Shown piece after piece: positions 12,210-23,098 of a DNA stretch of 64,000 nt; the stretch's first letter is position 1; the number at the start of each line of letters is the position of its first letter. A model generated the notes under the pieces. It was not told the DNA's origin. It did not search any database and saw only the letters and a program-made list of their open reading frames with translations. The position numbers and the translations under genes are program-made. The DNA comes from Paramacrobiotus metropolitanus (Eukaryota; Tardigrada; Eutardigrada; Parachela; Macrobiotidae), in NCBI RefSeq assembly GCF_019649055.1, contig NW_026570239.1:1364001-1428000 (forward strand). The letters run 5' to 3'.

Positions 12210-12354
12210 CAAGCCTGTCCGGTAATTTCTGTCGTAAATATACAGCTAGCGCGAAATTTGAGCTTAAAACGATGGCCACTTCACTACGTTTGGCGTAACA
12301 CGTAAATTAATGTATTTCGCTGAATGAAACAGGAGAAATTACCGGACAGGCTTG
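12210..12354. mobile_element. Short MITE with CAAGCC termini
   Basis: A 21-bp perfect terminal inverted repeat (CAAGCCTGTCCGGTAATTTC plus T) bounds a 145-bp segment, with TA directly outside both ends (12208-12209, 12355-12356). This suggests a Tc1/mariner-type target duplication. The terminal motif resembles that of the element at 22752-23098. Confidence 0.75.
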
Positions 12355-12619
12355 TATGTCGCTCAAACTTCCGACTATATATAGTTATATAGGCAGTAAG
12401 TGGTAGTTGACATATGAGATGATAACTTGATAATGATTTATCCGACAAAACATAAATTTTGGCAGACTTTTTAAATTGTGTTTACACGACATAAACGACT
12501 GTGTGTGAGCAAAATGTCTCACATTAGCAGGTTACCCGACTAAGTTCTGAGAACGTCATTGCACTAAGCCGTGCTTTATCGGGAAAACGCAAGCCGCTAG
12601 AATCCTGAAGAGGGCTTAC

Positions 12620-12777
12620 CGACTTTCCCTTGGGTTCTTGTCGGTGGCAATCTCGTTTCGAGCGCTGGCTGTGCCGTGCGCAGATTCGACGGTGTGGATA
12701 CCAGACTGCGCTGCGCTGCAACGGAGCAGCAGCGTGTTGGCGGCCCACAGCTTGATGATAGCAGCGGTTGACTCCAT
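12620..12777 (-). CDS. Putative first coding exon, signal-peptide-like
   Basis: ATG at 12777 opens a 158-nt frame starting MESTAAIIKLWAANTLLL, a moderately hydrophobic, signal-peptide-like start, followed by a polar stretch (AHGTASARNEIATDKN). It ends at a good donor, agtcg/GTAAGC. A TATA box lies 102-109 bp upstream. A diverged copy, with its own TATA box and a conserved CATTTACTGGG in the leader, is at 15628-15930 on the other strand, which supports promoter plus exon rather than chance. The downstream exon was not found and no family is recognised. Confidence 0.4.
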
Positions 12778-12878
12778 CGTACACAATTGAACTCTGAGAC
12801 GATGGGAGAAGAGTGGACAGCAGAGTGCTGTTCCCAGTAAATGTGGTGTAAGTTAGCAGCACTGGTACTTTGCATTTC

Positions 12879-12886
12879 CTTATATA
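12879..12886 (-). promoter_or_regulatory. TATA box upstream of the 12777 start
   Basis: TATATAAG on the minus strand, about 105 bp before the ATG. It is at the same relative position as TATATAAAG in the paralogous copy at 15628. Confidence 0.5.
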
Positions 12887-12899
12887 CTAGCTTTTTTTG

Positions 12900-15627
12900 T
12901 CACCTTAATTTTGCTGATGAATGCAGCTTAAGCGCTGCTGCCAATCAGTTGGTCAGTGCCACCAATTAATATTAATAAGACATGCATCTGACGCCACCAG
13001 GCACCACGCTTATTATGCTAGCCCATGCATACACTTTGTACGATTGGCAAGTTTCTGTTTATCAAAAACATCGATACAAGCAAAGCATGAGCGCCCCAAG
13101 GAAAACGTCTGCTCCATGAAATAAGTGAGAAGTGAAGGGAATTAAGCAGACGTTGCCACTAAATAAATGCAAGACACCGATGCATGCGATGACAACCCAG
13201 CCTGCAATTATTATTGTGTGATTGCCGGCATGCTGAGCATAATTACAACGTTGTGTATCCGTTTCACGAATAGATGCGATGCGCGGTATAATAAGCAATA
13301 TTTACTATTGACAGTACGACACTGACGGGCTAAATGGTCCCAGCAGATAAAATGGGTTCGGCCTATTGTTGTGGTTACTAAATACTCTTTAAAACTGTTT
13401 AACGGCAGTAACCTTGGTAAGTCCCGCATTTCCGCTAACAATAAAAGTCTGATATAAAGTAAGATTTTGTTCAGATTAGTTTAGTTAATTCACGGAGCAG
13501 ACAAACCCTTGAGGCACCCACAAGTCTGGTCGTTATGTAAGAATACACAAGCATTCAAAAACACGAAAAAAATCAGGAGCACTTCAATACTGAAATGATT
13601 ACAAAATGTTTCTTGTTTTTGGGAATTACAGAATGATAATCTTTCACAGAACCACAGTAAAGCAAATAAATTTGCTGCCGCATTAGTAAAAGTTAAGCAA
13701 ATACTAGGCTTTAAGCTGTATAAGTAAAAGTCTCTTGCTAAATCACTTACTAATTATCTAACCAGTTTCATCGGATACTAGTAATTACAGCACAGCCTTG
13801 CCATATTGTATCCTTGTCGCATTACCTTGCAATTAGTCTAGGCATATAAAAGCAGTCTTTTAACCATTCGTCAGCCGCCGCCGTACGTAGTAAATTGCTC
13901 ATGTGCGCAGTAATAGAACGCCACCCTTAATGGTAACATATACACTATCGTGATCACAGAATATAGATACCTATACTCTCTACATCCATTTCGTTCTGTA
14001 CAGAAAATTCATCGGTACTTAAGGTGTTCTGTTGCGCTTTAAAACCAGCGCAGTGCGACGCAAGTTTTCCCGGGATGTAGACGCGACGACAAGCACCAAT
14101 ACGCAAAAAGCATGCAACTGAGCGCGAGAGCCGTGAATTGGTATCACATTTATTTGGTAGAACTTTATTTAAGGGGATCCCTATGAGATGAAAGTGGGTC
14201 TGGGAAAACATGAATAAGTTTAAAACAGCTGAAAAAAAAACACTGTTGCCATTGTTCTGACTGCATGCGCAAAAGGTTTGGCCACACAATGGTGTGCTGC
14301 GATCTTGTCTGCGCTCTCTCTAGACAGAGCTATTCAAGAAACAAAGAAAAAACTTTGGAATCAAAAGTTGAATGAGAAAGTTTTCTCGAATTAGATGCAA
14401 TACACATCATTGGATGTGTTTTAGCCTAAAAAGCTTATATTTTCCAACATGCTAATAAAAAATGTTGTCAACTTACAAAAAAATTGAGAAAAACACTTTT
14501 TGAAAAGTGTTTTTTTTGAGTTTATTCAAACATGCTTTGTTGGACTACAGCGGAGTGTCGGTATATAAGCTTTCTAGAAAATAACACATTATCTCATGCC
14601 CATTTGGAAATTGTAGCAAGTCTTACAATGAAGTTATCGATTTTTAAAGCCCTTTAACTAGTTTTTGGAAAACGGCAGCTGAATGGAGGGCTTGTTGACT
14701 GACCGGCAGCAGTGTGTGCCAGAGCCGGCTACCCATGCCCGCGCTTGCAGAAAGAGATCAGACAGGACATAGCTTGAGAGGGAAGAATGTGTTTGCTCCG
14801 GCCACAGGACAGCATCAGGTGTTCTGTCCGGGATCTTCTGTGGCATATCTGCCATGTGGCTGGCCATGGCTAGCCGATAACATCACTGCATTTATTACGC
14901 CGCTGCTGACCCGGTCTTGTTTTTTTGATAATAACTTATGATGACAGTTTGCGATATCGTATTAGAACACACTCTCTGGAAGCCCGATGTTAAAATTTGA
15001 AACGTATTAAACGAAAAATCATCTCATAGTGGTCCCCTTAATAGAATTTATTTGGTTGAAGGAGGGACGTAACAATACACAAATGCTCGTATTTAGCGCA
15101 CATTACGTAGATCGGTAAGTTCTGTACATCAAATATTGAACATCTCCTAAATTAGGCAAATTTATAAAAATCGACAGAAACATGCGGCTTTTACAACGCC
15201 AGGGAAGAAATCATCCAACATGCAGTGCCAGTTTTGTTAGTAATTTGATATTGGTATCAAGAAACATAATTTTTGGCATCAAACATCTATAACTATTGGT
15301 ACCAAGCGTAATTAATTACCACACCGCAATGGATCTGTTCAAGAAATGGATCCGCAAAGTTTTTATTATGCGCACCACACCCACAATCACACTGTATACG
15401 ATACCACGGCAGTCACGCTTTTGTTTCAGATTCATCGGTGTCTTGTGTTGTTTATGTGGCGACGTTTCCTAAGCCTCTTGCTACCAGCCTGCAAATGGAC
15501 AGTATGCGGTGCTTGCAGTGTTGTGGTAATGTTTTGCTAATTTGCAGCTGGTGGAGTAGGGAATGGTTGATGATGGTTGTTGTCAGGAACAGGATTTGCT
15601 CTGCAAAATTAACGCGACAAGCGGGCG
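12900..15627. other. Intergenic, nothing recognised
   Basis: No supportable gene. A short perfect dyad (AAAACACTTTT..AAAAGTGTTTT) lies near 14488-14512. A GC-richer patch at 14680-14900 has open frames on both strands but no recognisable domain. Confidence 0.45.
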
Positions 15628-15636
15628 TATATAAAG
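15628..15636 (+). promoter_or_regulatory. TATA box upstream of the 15730 start
   Basis: TATATAAAG, 102 bp before ATG 15730. The leader between them shares CATTTACTGGG and an AGCA..TCTGCT stretch with the minus-strand copy at 12780-12886. Confidence 0.5.
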
Positions 15637-15729
15637 AGAATTAGAATGTCGATTTTGTAAGTTATCCCATTTACTGGGTAGCAGTCTGCTCCATTCTTTT
15701 CATATCTTTATCGACCTCACTTGTTTACC

Positions 15730-15930
15730 ATGAAGTCAACCGCTGCCAGCATCAATCTGTTGGCCGCTAACTGCGCTACTGCGCAGCGCGGTCTGGTATC
15801 AACACCGTTGAAGCTGGTCACGGCACAATCAAATCTGGAAATGCCACAGACCAGGACCCGGCAAAAGCTCGCTAAGTCTGATTTACGATTCACTATTCGC
15901 CTCCCATTTTCACAAAAAAGCAGCTTTTAG
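15730..15930 (+). pseudogene. Diverged copy of the 12620-12777 first exon
   Basis: ATG at 15730 begins MKSTAASINLLAANC, parallel to MESTAAIIKLWAANT of the minus-strand copy. After about 15 codons a net 10-bp length difference shifts the frame: the homologous GGTATCAACACCGT continues in a different frame. The position of the other copy's splice donor reads CGCTAAGT instead of a GT donor. Nominally open to 15930. Probably a decayed paralogue, but a shortened functional exon cannot be excluded. Confidence 0.4.
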
Positions 15931-17035
15931 TGGAATGGCCTCTTCAGAAATTTGTCGCTTAACCGGCTAATCAGAGACACTTTTTCCTCACGTATCTAAC
16001 GTTTTTTACGTAATTTAAGAACAGCTTAGGACGGGATCGTCCGACTGCTATAATAACTATATTAATTTTTGTATTTATCTTCTTATTTTTACCATTATCT
16101 ATAATAATATTCTTATACCTTGATACTGCTATAGGTATTGCCGTGATGTACAATGCGAGCAAATACAGAGGGTGCGGAGTTACGTATGCGCTTTTTAGCG
16201 AAGATAGCAAGAACCGGTATAAAAACGGTGTGAAAAATTAATGGTGTTACAGCAGATCTTGGCATTTATTACTATTATCACCGAACGGTCGGCGGTTACG
16301 TTTGTTGGTAAGAGCTGCTATCCACGGATGGCGGTTAGGGTAACCGGTTAACCTAACCGGTTTTAAGCCGACATGTTAGAGGGCTTCTTCTCTTTCTCTG
16401 TTATCCGTTCTTATGGTTGTAGGTTTTTTACGGTTGTTTTTAAAAAGAATTTCAAAGATGTTAGAAGACAATTTAAAATATACAACCGAAAGTTTCACCG
16501 CGTCTAGAAGGCCCCGGAAGTGACCTAAACCAGGGTACCTGCCAACAGCTTATTGTTGCTGCCGATGAGTAAAGAAAGAATGCACACGTTACGCTCATTC
16601 TCTAATAACATGTATTCGGCACACCAGATTAAAATTCTGAAGCGATTGCTTTGGAGTCGTGATCGTTTGATATCCATGCCGGTTGCTTGAATTGATTGTG
16701 GGCCGCTGACCGTGGACGGACGATGCACTGCGATATTTAAACATAAGGTGCGCGCACAATACGGAAACTTGAGTGAAAACACGAGTAAGAATGTTACTTT
16801 AACAAAGCTCACAACTATGCGGGAGAATGCAAGGTAGAGTGAAATAAATAGTAGAATAAGAACTTTAGAACTCCAACTAAACGCATGGTCTCAGTGTCAC
16901 TGCGATAAGTATGCGCAATTCTAATTATGAGTTTGTATGATACATTGCTGTAAAACGCACACCGAAAATTGGGGCAAAATGAAATATAGATGCCTTTAGA
17001 TTGTGATCTTTACGCCTGCACGCCGGTTTTCCTGG
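15931..17035. other. Intergenic 3' to the GPCR gene
   Basis: Nothing convincing is coded here. It contains the CCACGGATGG / GGTTAACCTAACCGG motif cluster (16319-16365) related to that near 11900. The 3' UTR of the minus-strand GPCR gene should lie at its right side, but no clear poly(A) signal was seen. Confidence 0.4.
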
Positions 17036-20000
17036 TTAGACATGGGCAGAGCGCTGGCCGCCGACGGTTGCCGTAGTCGCCGTGGAGTACGTTAGAATGG
17101 GCTTGGCTAATCTTTTGGTGGACCGAGATACATCCTTTCCACATCTCATGGACAGCTGCCGGCGCACTTGTTGTCGGTACTCATCGCTGTTAGCCAGATA
17201 TACGAAAAAGTTCAGCGAATAATTCGTTATCAATGAGGTGTCACAAATGAGAGTTAAAGTATCTATGGTATGCTCAAACGTATTAGGTATGTATAGGCAG
17301 CCCAAAAATGTATAGGCAGCCCGGGCCAGCATAAGACCGCAGGCGAGGAGACTGGGGCCATTTGTCACAAGGTAGACGGCGACGGTGCCCCACAGCAAAA
17401 TATGGTAGGAGAGGGTGTGCTTATTGCGAGAGTCGCGGGTTTGATAGGAATGCAGAAGAGCTTGTGTGGCGCGGTATTCTCTGCGAACGGCGCAAATGAG
17501 GATGCTGCTAAACAGTAACAAGAGCAGACATTTCCCGAACCTGAGAAATGCCTGTAAAATGCCACACATTCAGAGGCATTCTGAATCGCTGCATGTATGA
17601 TGCACGTACGTACCATTGTCAAGAAATCCCAGTAACGTTTAAAATTATTTAGCTTAGAAAAATTTTTATAAACCATTTAAGACCACAAACAGCTTGTTTG
17701 TACCAAGTAGGTAGTCAAGTTGATAGGTACAGTATTTATAATGGTATGTAAATTAAATACAGTACTTATACCATATCAGTGCAAAATATGTCATTTGTTT
17801 ATGCGTGCACTCACTTTACATACGAAGAGCGCTGCATTTTTTAAATTTAGAGTAGGATAAAAATGTAATATGAAGCAATTAATTAAGGTGATGAATTAAC
17901 AGCTACAGCTCAAAACTGTCGTCTTGCCATTTCTGCCAAATATCGATAGCTTATATAATAAACAATGTTATTCTGCTTTGTTTGTGTACTATACAGCACT
18001 GAAAAAACAAATTGCAAGCGGTAAAAAAATTATGGTGAGCCGATGGCGAGTGCAGCGCTACCTATGCCGTACGAGTTGGCTTTTAGATTAGCCAGGGCTG
18101 CAGCTTGCGCATGTTTCGGTTTTCTATCTTTTCGTCACAATCACTGTCAGTGAGAACCAGGATTTTGCCAGAAATTCTTCAATAGATTCTTTCATCCTTA
18201 TTATACAAATGCAAGTTATAAAGTAGGTTAAACTTTAGACAAAACGGAATGATTTGCTTTCAAAGCTGACCAAGTTGCAACGGCTGGAGCATGCAGAGCT
18301 TTAGCACCGCCCACCGGAAACAGTTTGGCCTGTCATAGGCGGCGCCACCGACGATTTCACAGCCCACAGTAAACAGACCAGTGAGCACTGAAGAAACTTT
18401 GAAAATCGCCAATGAAAACTATTTAACTATATCCTATTTCCACCAATCCCGATTGTGAATCTAAATTTAAGCTCTGGCTTCCGTTTGGTGCTTTGCATGT
18501 CTTGATATAGTGATTCATTGGCGAGTTACAGCACTTTAATATATTCTTTTCATTGTTTGTTAAGTAAAATTTTTGAAAATCGAAAATCTGCGACCACCAA
18601 GCTGAAGTTCATGCTTCTGTTCATCGTTTACAGTGAAACTCCTCTTAACATTCACCTTCCTATAACATTCACCCCTTTACTGCATGCATGAGGCTGGGAA
18701 CCAAACCGTCCGGTAGACTGTAACACAGGGGCAGTTCTCTTTATAACATTCACCCCTTTACAGCTATAACATACACCTTTTATGGAACCGGAAAATTTTT
18801 ACCAGCTTATTCAACCCCTGCGTAACATACGGTTGGCTGGGCTGGGGAAAAAAAACCATTTCGGTGTCTCTAAAAGGAAGTCCCGTCTTCTGTTTTTAAT
18901 CTGTTTAGTACCGGATCTTCCAACTCCAAGCGTGCAAAAGGACAGCAAAACCAACATCCAGACCGAATAATGTCCATACTCTGATATTTTGTTAATTTTT
19001 TGGTTAAGGAACACCCCCGGGGGCTGTGCCCCTGAGCCCCTGAGGGCAGTGCCCCTGGGGGCAGTGCTTCTGTATAACATACACCCCTCTGTAACATTCA
19101 GAAAGCCGGGAACGGAGGGTGTATGTTGTAGAGAAGTTTCACTGTAACGACAAACTTGTTACACAAAGTTTAGTTATAGAGGTTTTCGTGGCCGTGTGAA
19201 AATTTTGGCCAGCTGATGTTGTCAACCACTGTAGGGTCATTGTGCGCGGTGGTCACTGCGGTGAGCGGTTACTTCGGCCATTTTTGAATACGGAAGTCTT
19301 ATGTTTTGAAACGCTTATACGTATTGCGGTCGGTAATAATTTTTTTAGCAAAGGGACCATAAGCTGTTATTTCGTCACCTTAAAGTTTGCTGGTGTGGTG
19401 CGCACTAAACTACTGACCATCAAAATGTCTTGAGCTTTTTCCCACCCCAACATCCAGTGCGGTGGGTCAATTGCCGTTCCGAGTAAAATATTGATCTGGA
19501 CAGAAATGTTTTCGCTTGACGCGATCAAAGTGGAAAGTTTCCAGTAAAGGTCAGCCAGTCCATACGAAGTCATCATGCCAACGGTAAATATGATACCGCA
19601 CACCGTGAGCCGGGCTGGCAGCGTGGGGTGCGTCAGGATCACTCCAAACGGATTGGTATAGGATGACAGTCGTCCACCCGCGAATGCAACCACAGTCCTG
19701 AAAATATCGTAATGCTTTATCCAACGCTTTCAAAAATCTGGATTTTTTTGCATTTTGTGTACAAATATCTTAAATTACTACAGGTTAATGCATTACGGGT
19801 CAATTTCTAAAGGTCACGAGTAGTTATAGCCTACCAATCGCATATTTCCATGCATATGTAGCGCAGGTAATCAGCAATCGCAGTTGTTACCCAAAATCCC
19901 ACGTCAAGATGGGCTTCCAACCAGAACGCCGGAGAGATGACGGGCAGTCCCCAAATATATGTTGGGAAGTTTGCCCATCTGAAAAAGTACAATTGTGGCC

Positions 20001-20325
20001 GTTCAGCACATGCATATGTATTTCACCATTGATCTTACAGCGCTATCAAATTGGCGACACTGATAGTTGTCATGAACACCTTGGTGCTGGTACGGTTTTT
20101 GGCTGACATCAACACGGCAATGTTGATTGTATTGCCGACGGAGCCACAAGCCAGAAGGAACGGATATGCTATCCACTTAACAATGTTCTGCCAATTAACC
20201 ATAGTCCTTCTGTAATTAAAAGAGTCTGATACGTAACCAAAGTTCATTGTGTTACTGCAGTTATTCGCCAGTGATTCATTGGTGGTCCAGTTACTGGGAA
20301 TGTAAAAATCCGTTGTAGCGTTCAT
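17036..20325 (-). CDS. Rhodopsin-like GPCR, FMRFamide/peptide-receptor type
   Basis: Four coding exons join in phase into 408 residues: 20325-20039, 19978-19835, 19697-19418 and 17551-17036, with GT donors and AG acceptors and phases 2, 2, 0. The N-terminus carries sequons at N2, N12, N16 and N22. TM1 (about 48-72) has the GN of helix 1. Exon 2 supplies loop 1 and TM3, exon 3 TM4 and loop 2, exon 4 TM5-7. Helix 7 ends in SLNFFVY, an NPxxY variant seen in FMRFamide-like receptors, followed by a charged helix-8-like stretch. Oddities: the helix 2 aspartate is Asn (SVANL), the DRY motif reads GGR, position 3.25 is Thr, and loop 2 has no Cys, so the usual disulfide is absent. Intron 3 (17552-19417) contains a MITE. 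Ligand unknown; reduced or constitutive signalling is possible. Confidence 0.85.
18631..19144. mobile_element. Pogo/mariner-like MITE in GPCR intron 3
   Basis: Left end CAGTGAAACTCCTCT, right end AGAGAAGTTTCACTG, with TA on both sides (18629-18630, 19145-19146). Imperfect TIRs of about 25 bp. The interior repeats TATAACATTCACCCCTTTAC-like blocks and has a GGGGGC / GCCCCTG-rich core like the copies at 338-862 and 53780-54626. 514 bp, no transposase. Confidence 0.85.
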
Positions 20326-21076
20326 TGTGACGCTTGTGGACGTCCTTTACTTAAACTGCCAAATTTTTACACAGGCAACTAAAAAACTGACACAACCAGG
20401 TGGCTGTATAGCAATAAATATAGCGCTATCTATAATTCGGCGCATTTTTGAGTACTGTACGTCCTGATGACGGATGAGTAAAGGCAGCACCTATGGACGT
20501 CATATCTGTTTACGCTAGCAAATCCCGGTTTTTAAAGCTAGCCGCTTCCACAGTGAAACTGATGCTAAGTCTATCGATCCGCAAGCTGTGGCACTCCACT
20601 TGTTGTTTGAATGAGCTAGTTTGTGAAAAGAAGGTTTTTGCAAAAGTAGTGCAAAAAGTGGAACCAGCGTTTACGTTAAGCCATGAAAAGCGATGTTCCC
20701 CTTTTTTCATTTGTCTACAATTTCCCTATGACACTGAAGGAAATCTACACGAAATGCCATGCGTTGGTGTTTTGCAATCGCTTTTTACCATACAAAGTCA
20801 ACAGTTGCGCCAACTAACCCAATCCGTAAAAGCGGAAATGCACAGGAAGTTGGCGAAAACGTATGCAGAGAATATGTTGTTTATTTAAAGATGAATGTTG
20901 TGAATTATTTTCTGTACATGGTGTTGATTGATTGGTGGATTGACTGATTGTGTATTAAGTAGCCAGACCGGGTGCATTCGGCAAATATTGCATGTCCTAC
21001 GTATATTCACGAAGAACATCAGACATGCTACGGCTAGTCAAGTCACAACTCTCCACTAAACAACAGTATTACGTAG
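20326..21076. other. Upstream region of the GPCR gene
   Basis: Presumed promoter side of the GPCR. A 131-codon open frame on the + strand (20493-20888) has no recognised domain and no homologue in the window. It is left unannotated as a gene but could be a divergently transcribed exon. Confidence 0.35.
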
Positions 21077-21078
21077 TA

Positions 21079-21256
21079 CGAGGACATTTGGGTGCTGTGA
21101 ACATACCCTGCACGATTAGGCTGCGATGAACAGCTGGTTAGCCGTAGCTGGCAACGCTACTGATATCACAGTCTGAATGCAAACGGCTATAATTTAGCCG
21201 GCTGTTCATCGCAGCCTAATCGTGCAGGGTATGTTCACAGCACCCCAATGTCCTCG
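21079..21256. mobile_element. Near-perfect hairpin MITE
   Basis: Arms of about 56 bp (21079-21134 and 21201-21256) are inverted copies with one or two mismatches, beginning CGAGGACATT and flanked by TA on both sides. The central loop holds a second small dyad (GGTTAGCCGT / ACGGCTATAATTTAGCC). Near-identity of the arms suggests recent activity or conversion between arms. Confidence 0.8.
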
Positions 21257-21940
21257 TACGTACGCTACAAGTACAGAAATTCTGTGACGTGTTACATCCA
21301 ATATAACATGTCACAGAATTTGCCGTTGTTTGGCATAAAACGCGCCATGCACAAGGCGTGAAGCCGCAGAACAGAAAGATCAGTATCACTCAAAATCGTA
21401 TCCGTATCAAAGAAGAGAGTCAGAACGGGCCCCTTCGTACATACGTCTTCTGATATTATTATGATTAATTTTAGTACCCACCACATGAATTACATTCAAT
21501 AAGAAGTTTCTCGTGAATCGTTTTGAAAACCTAACACAAAAATCACAATCATGCCGACTGTCAATATTAGCGCGAGACAGCGTCACTTACTTGATTAGTC
21601 TCTTCACAGTTTTCATCTGGTCAGATCGGAAATGAAAATAACTTTGTTGTGTCGCGATATTAACGTTACCTACCGTCTTCTGCCTAAACTGAAGGTGGGT
21701 CATCCTCTCGATGTCGTTATCAGTTGTCAAGTTAGAAGACGACGAAATACGACATAGAAAACATTTGAAATCTGCGCGGACTTAGCTTCAGTGTAAACAC
21801 GGGAATGGTTATAACCACCACATTCACTACTCTACGGAGAATACAGAACAGAATACTAAAGCAAAACCAGCAGCATGAGCACTACAAATGAACGCGTATC
21901 GTTCTAGTCGAAACATCGTTTGTTCTCTAAGGCATATCAT
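21257..21940. other. Intergenic, nothing recognised
   Basis: No supportable gene or repeat seen. Confidence 0.4.
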
Positions 21941-22087
21941 CAGGCAGGGGGTAAAACGTGGCAGTGGCACTTGCCAGTGGCACTGGCAACGGCATGGCAA
22001 GCGATAAAACCTGGAGACTCTGGCAACTGGCAAACGATAAAAGGTGGCAGATGCCGCATAAAATGTGGCACCACGTATATGAGGGCT
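21941..22087 (+). repeat. GGCA-rich dispersed repeat, copy 1
   Basis: A core of about 140 bp runs from TAAAACGTGGCAGTGGCAC to ATGTGGCACCACGTAT. GGCA / TGCC is repeated about a dozen times, and GCGATAAAACCTGGA and GCAGATGCCGCATAAA are fixed landmarks. Other copies: 30006-30150 (-), 37470-37615 (+), 41595-41745 (-). No coding capacity. The family type is unknown. Confidence 0.75.
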
Positions 22088-22751
22088 GAGAGTGTTTGGT
22101 GAATTGTATACGGTATCCTTGAAACTCTTGCCAGAACACAGTCAGCTTTCCTGGAAAAGTGTTAACAGCATGTGCCGTGCACGAAGTGCATAAGTGCGAC
22201 GGTATTTAATGAAATTTAGAAAGGTCAACTTTGCATTTTGCTGTTCGCACGAAGCACCGCAATAAAACGAGTGAAAGTCGCGTTAAAATTAAAAAATACA
22301 TCCGCAACACATCGTGAAGGTACAAAACTGGAATAGAGATTGCCGGCTTCAATAAAACTGGAACAAAGGCATTTTAACGTGGCGTTTAAACCGGTGATTA
22401 CGTAAGTGCGGTAGAGTATTGAGTGCAATACTAGCACGATAGGTTATGCGTCAGACGCGCCACTTGAGTTGGAGATGCTATGACCCGGTTCTTCCCTATG
22501 TCATAACTTAAGAAACCATGCTTACAGGGTATTATGTGTATTCCATTATGTTTACCGGCGCCGCTGTGACCATAGTTGCAAAAATTAAGTTGTTTGTGGC
22601 TCCAAACTTCGAAGTAAGCCACGTAACCTATCGCGGCGTACTTTGCAATTATTTTTAGTATTCGGTCGCAAAACTCTGAAACTACAGGTATACGTGCGAT
22701 ATAAGCACCCAGCTCTCGCTGCTCATGTCAGAACGCCATATTGTTGTGGTG
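22088..22751. other. Intergenic, nothing recognised
   Basis: No supportable gene or repeat seen. Confidence 0.4.
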
Positions 22752-23098
22752 TGCAAGCCCGTCCGGATGATGAGCACGATAGAGAACAGCGACAAATGTA
22801 AATTTATGGGTTACGCCAAAAGATACCACGCAACGCCACGCCACACTGTTCAACCACGTAACATGCGTTTGGCTGGCTAGTGGCCTGGTGCACGCCATAT
22901 ATTTCAAAGGGAATAATCGTAGTTGGCTGGCGGAAGGTGATCAGAAAACTGTCGGTGCAGTAAGGGACAATCTAACTGCGGAGGGCATTTACGCATTGTG
23001 GCAAACGTAGTGCAGTGGCCATCGTGCTAGGCGCTAACATCGCGCTTGATATGCGTTAGCTGTACCTTTACGTGCTCATCATCCGGATTGGCTTGTAC
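22752..23098. mobile_element. MITE with CAAGCC..TCCGGATGATGAGCACG ends
   Basis: Inverted termini of about 27 bp at 22754-22778 and 23071-23096. The left end has TG outside where the right has TA, so the TA duplication may have mutated. The terminal motif CAAGCCNRTCCGG is shared with 12210-12354. About 345 bp, no coding sequence. Confidence 0.65.
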
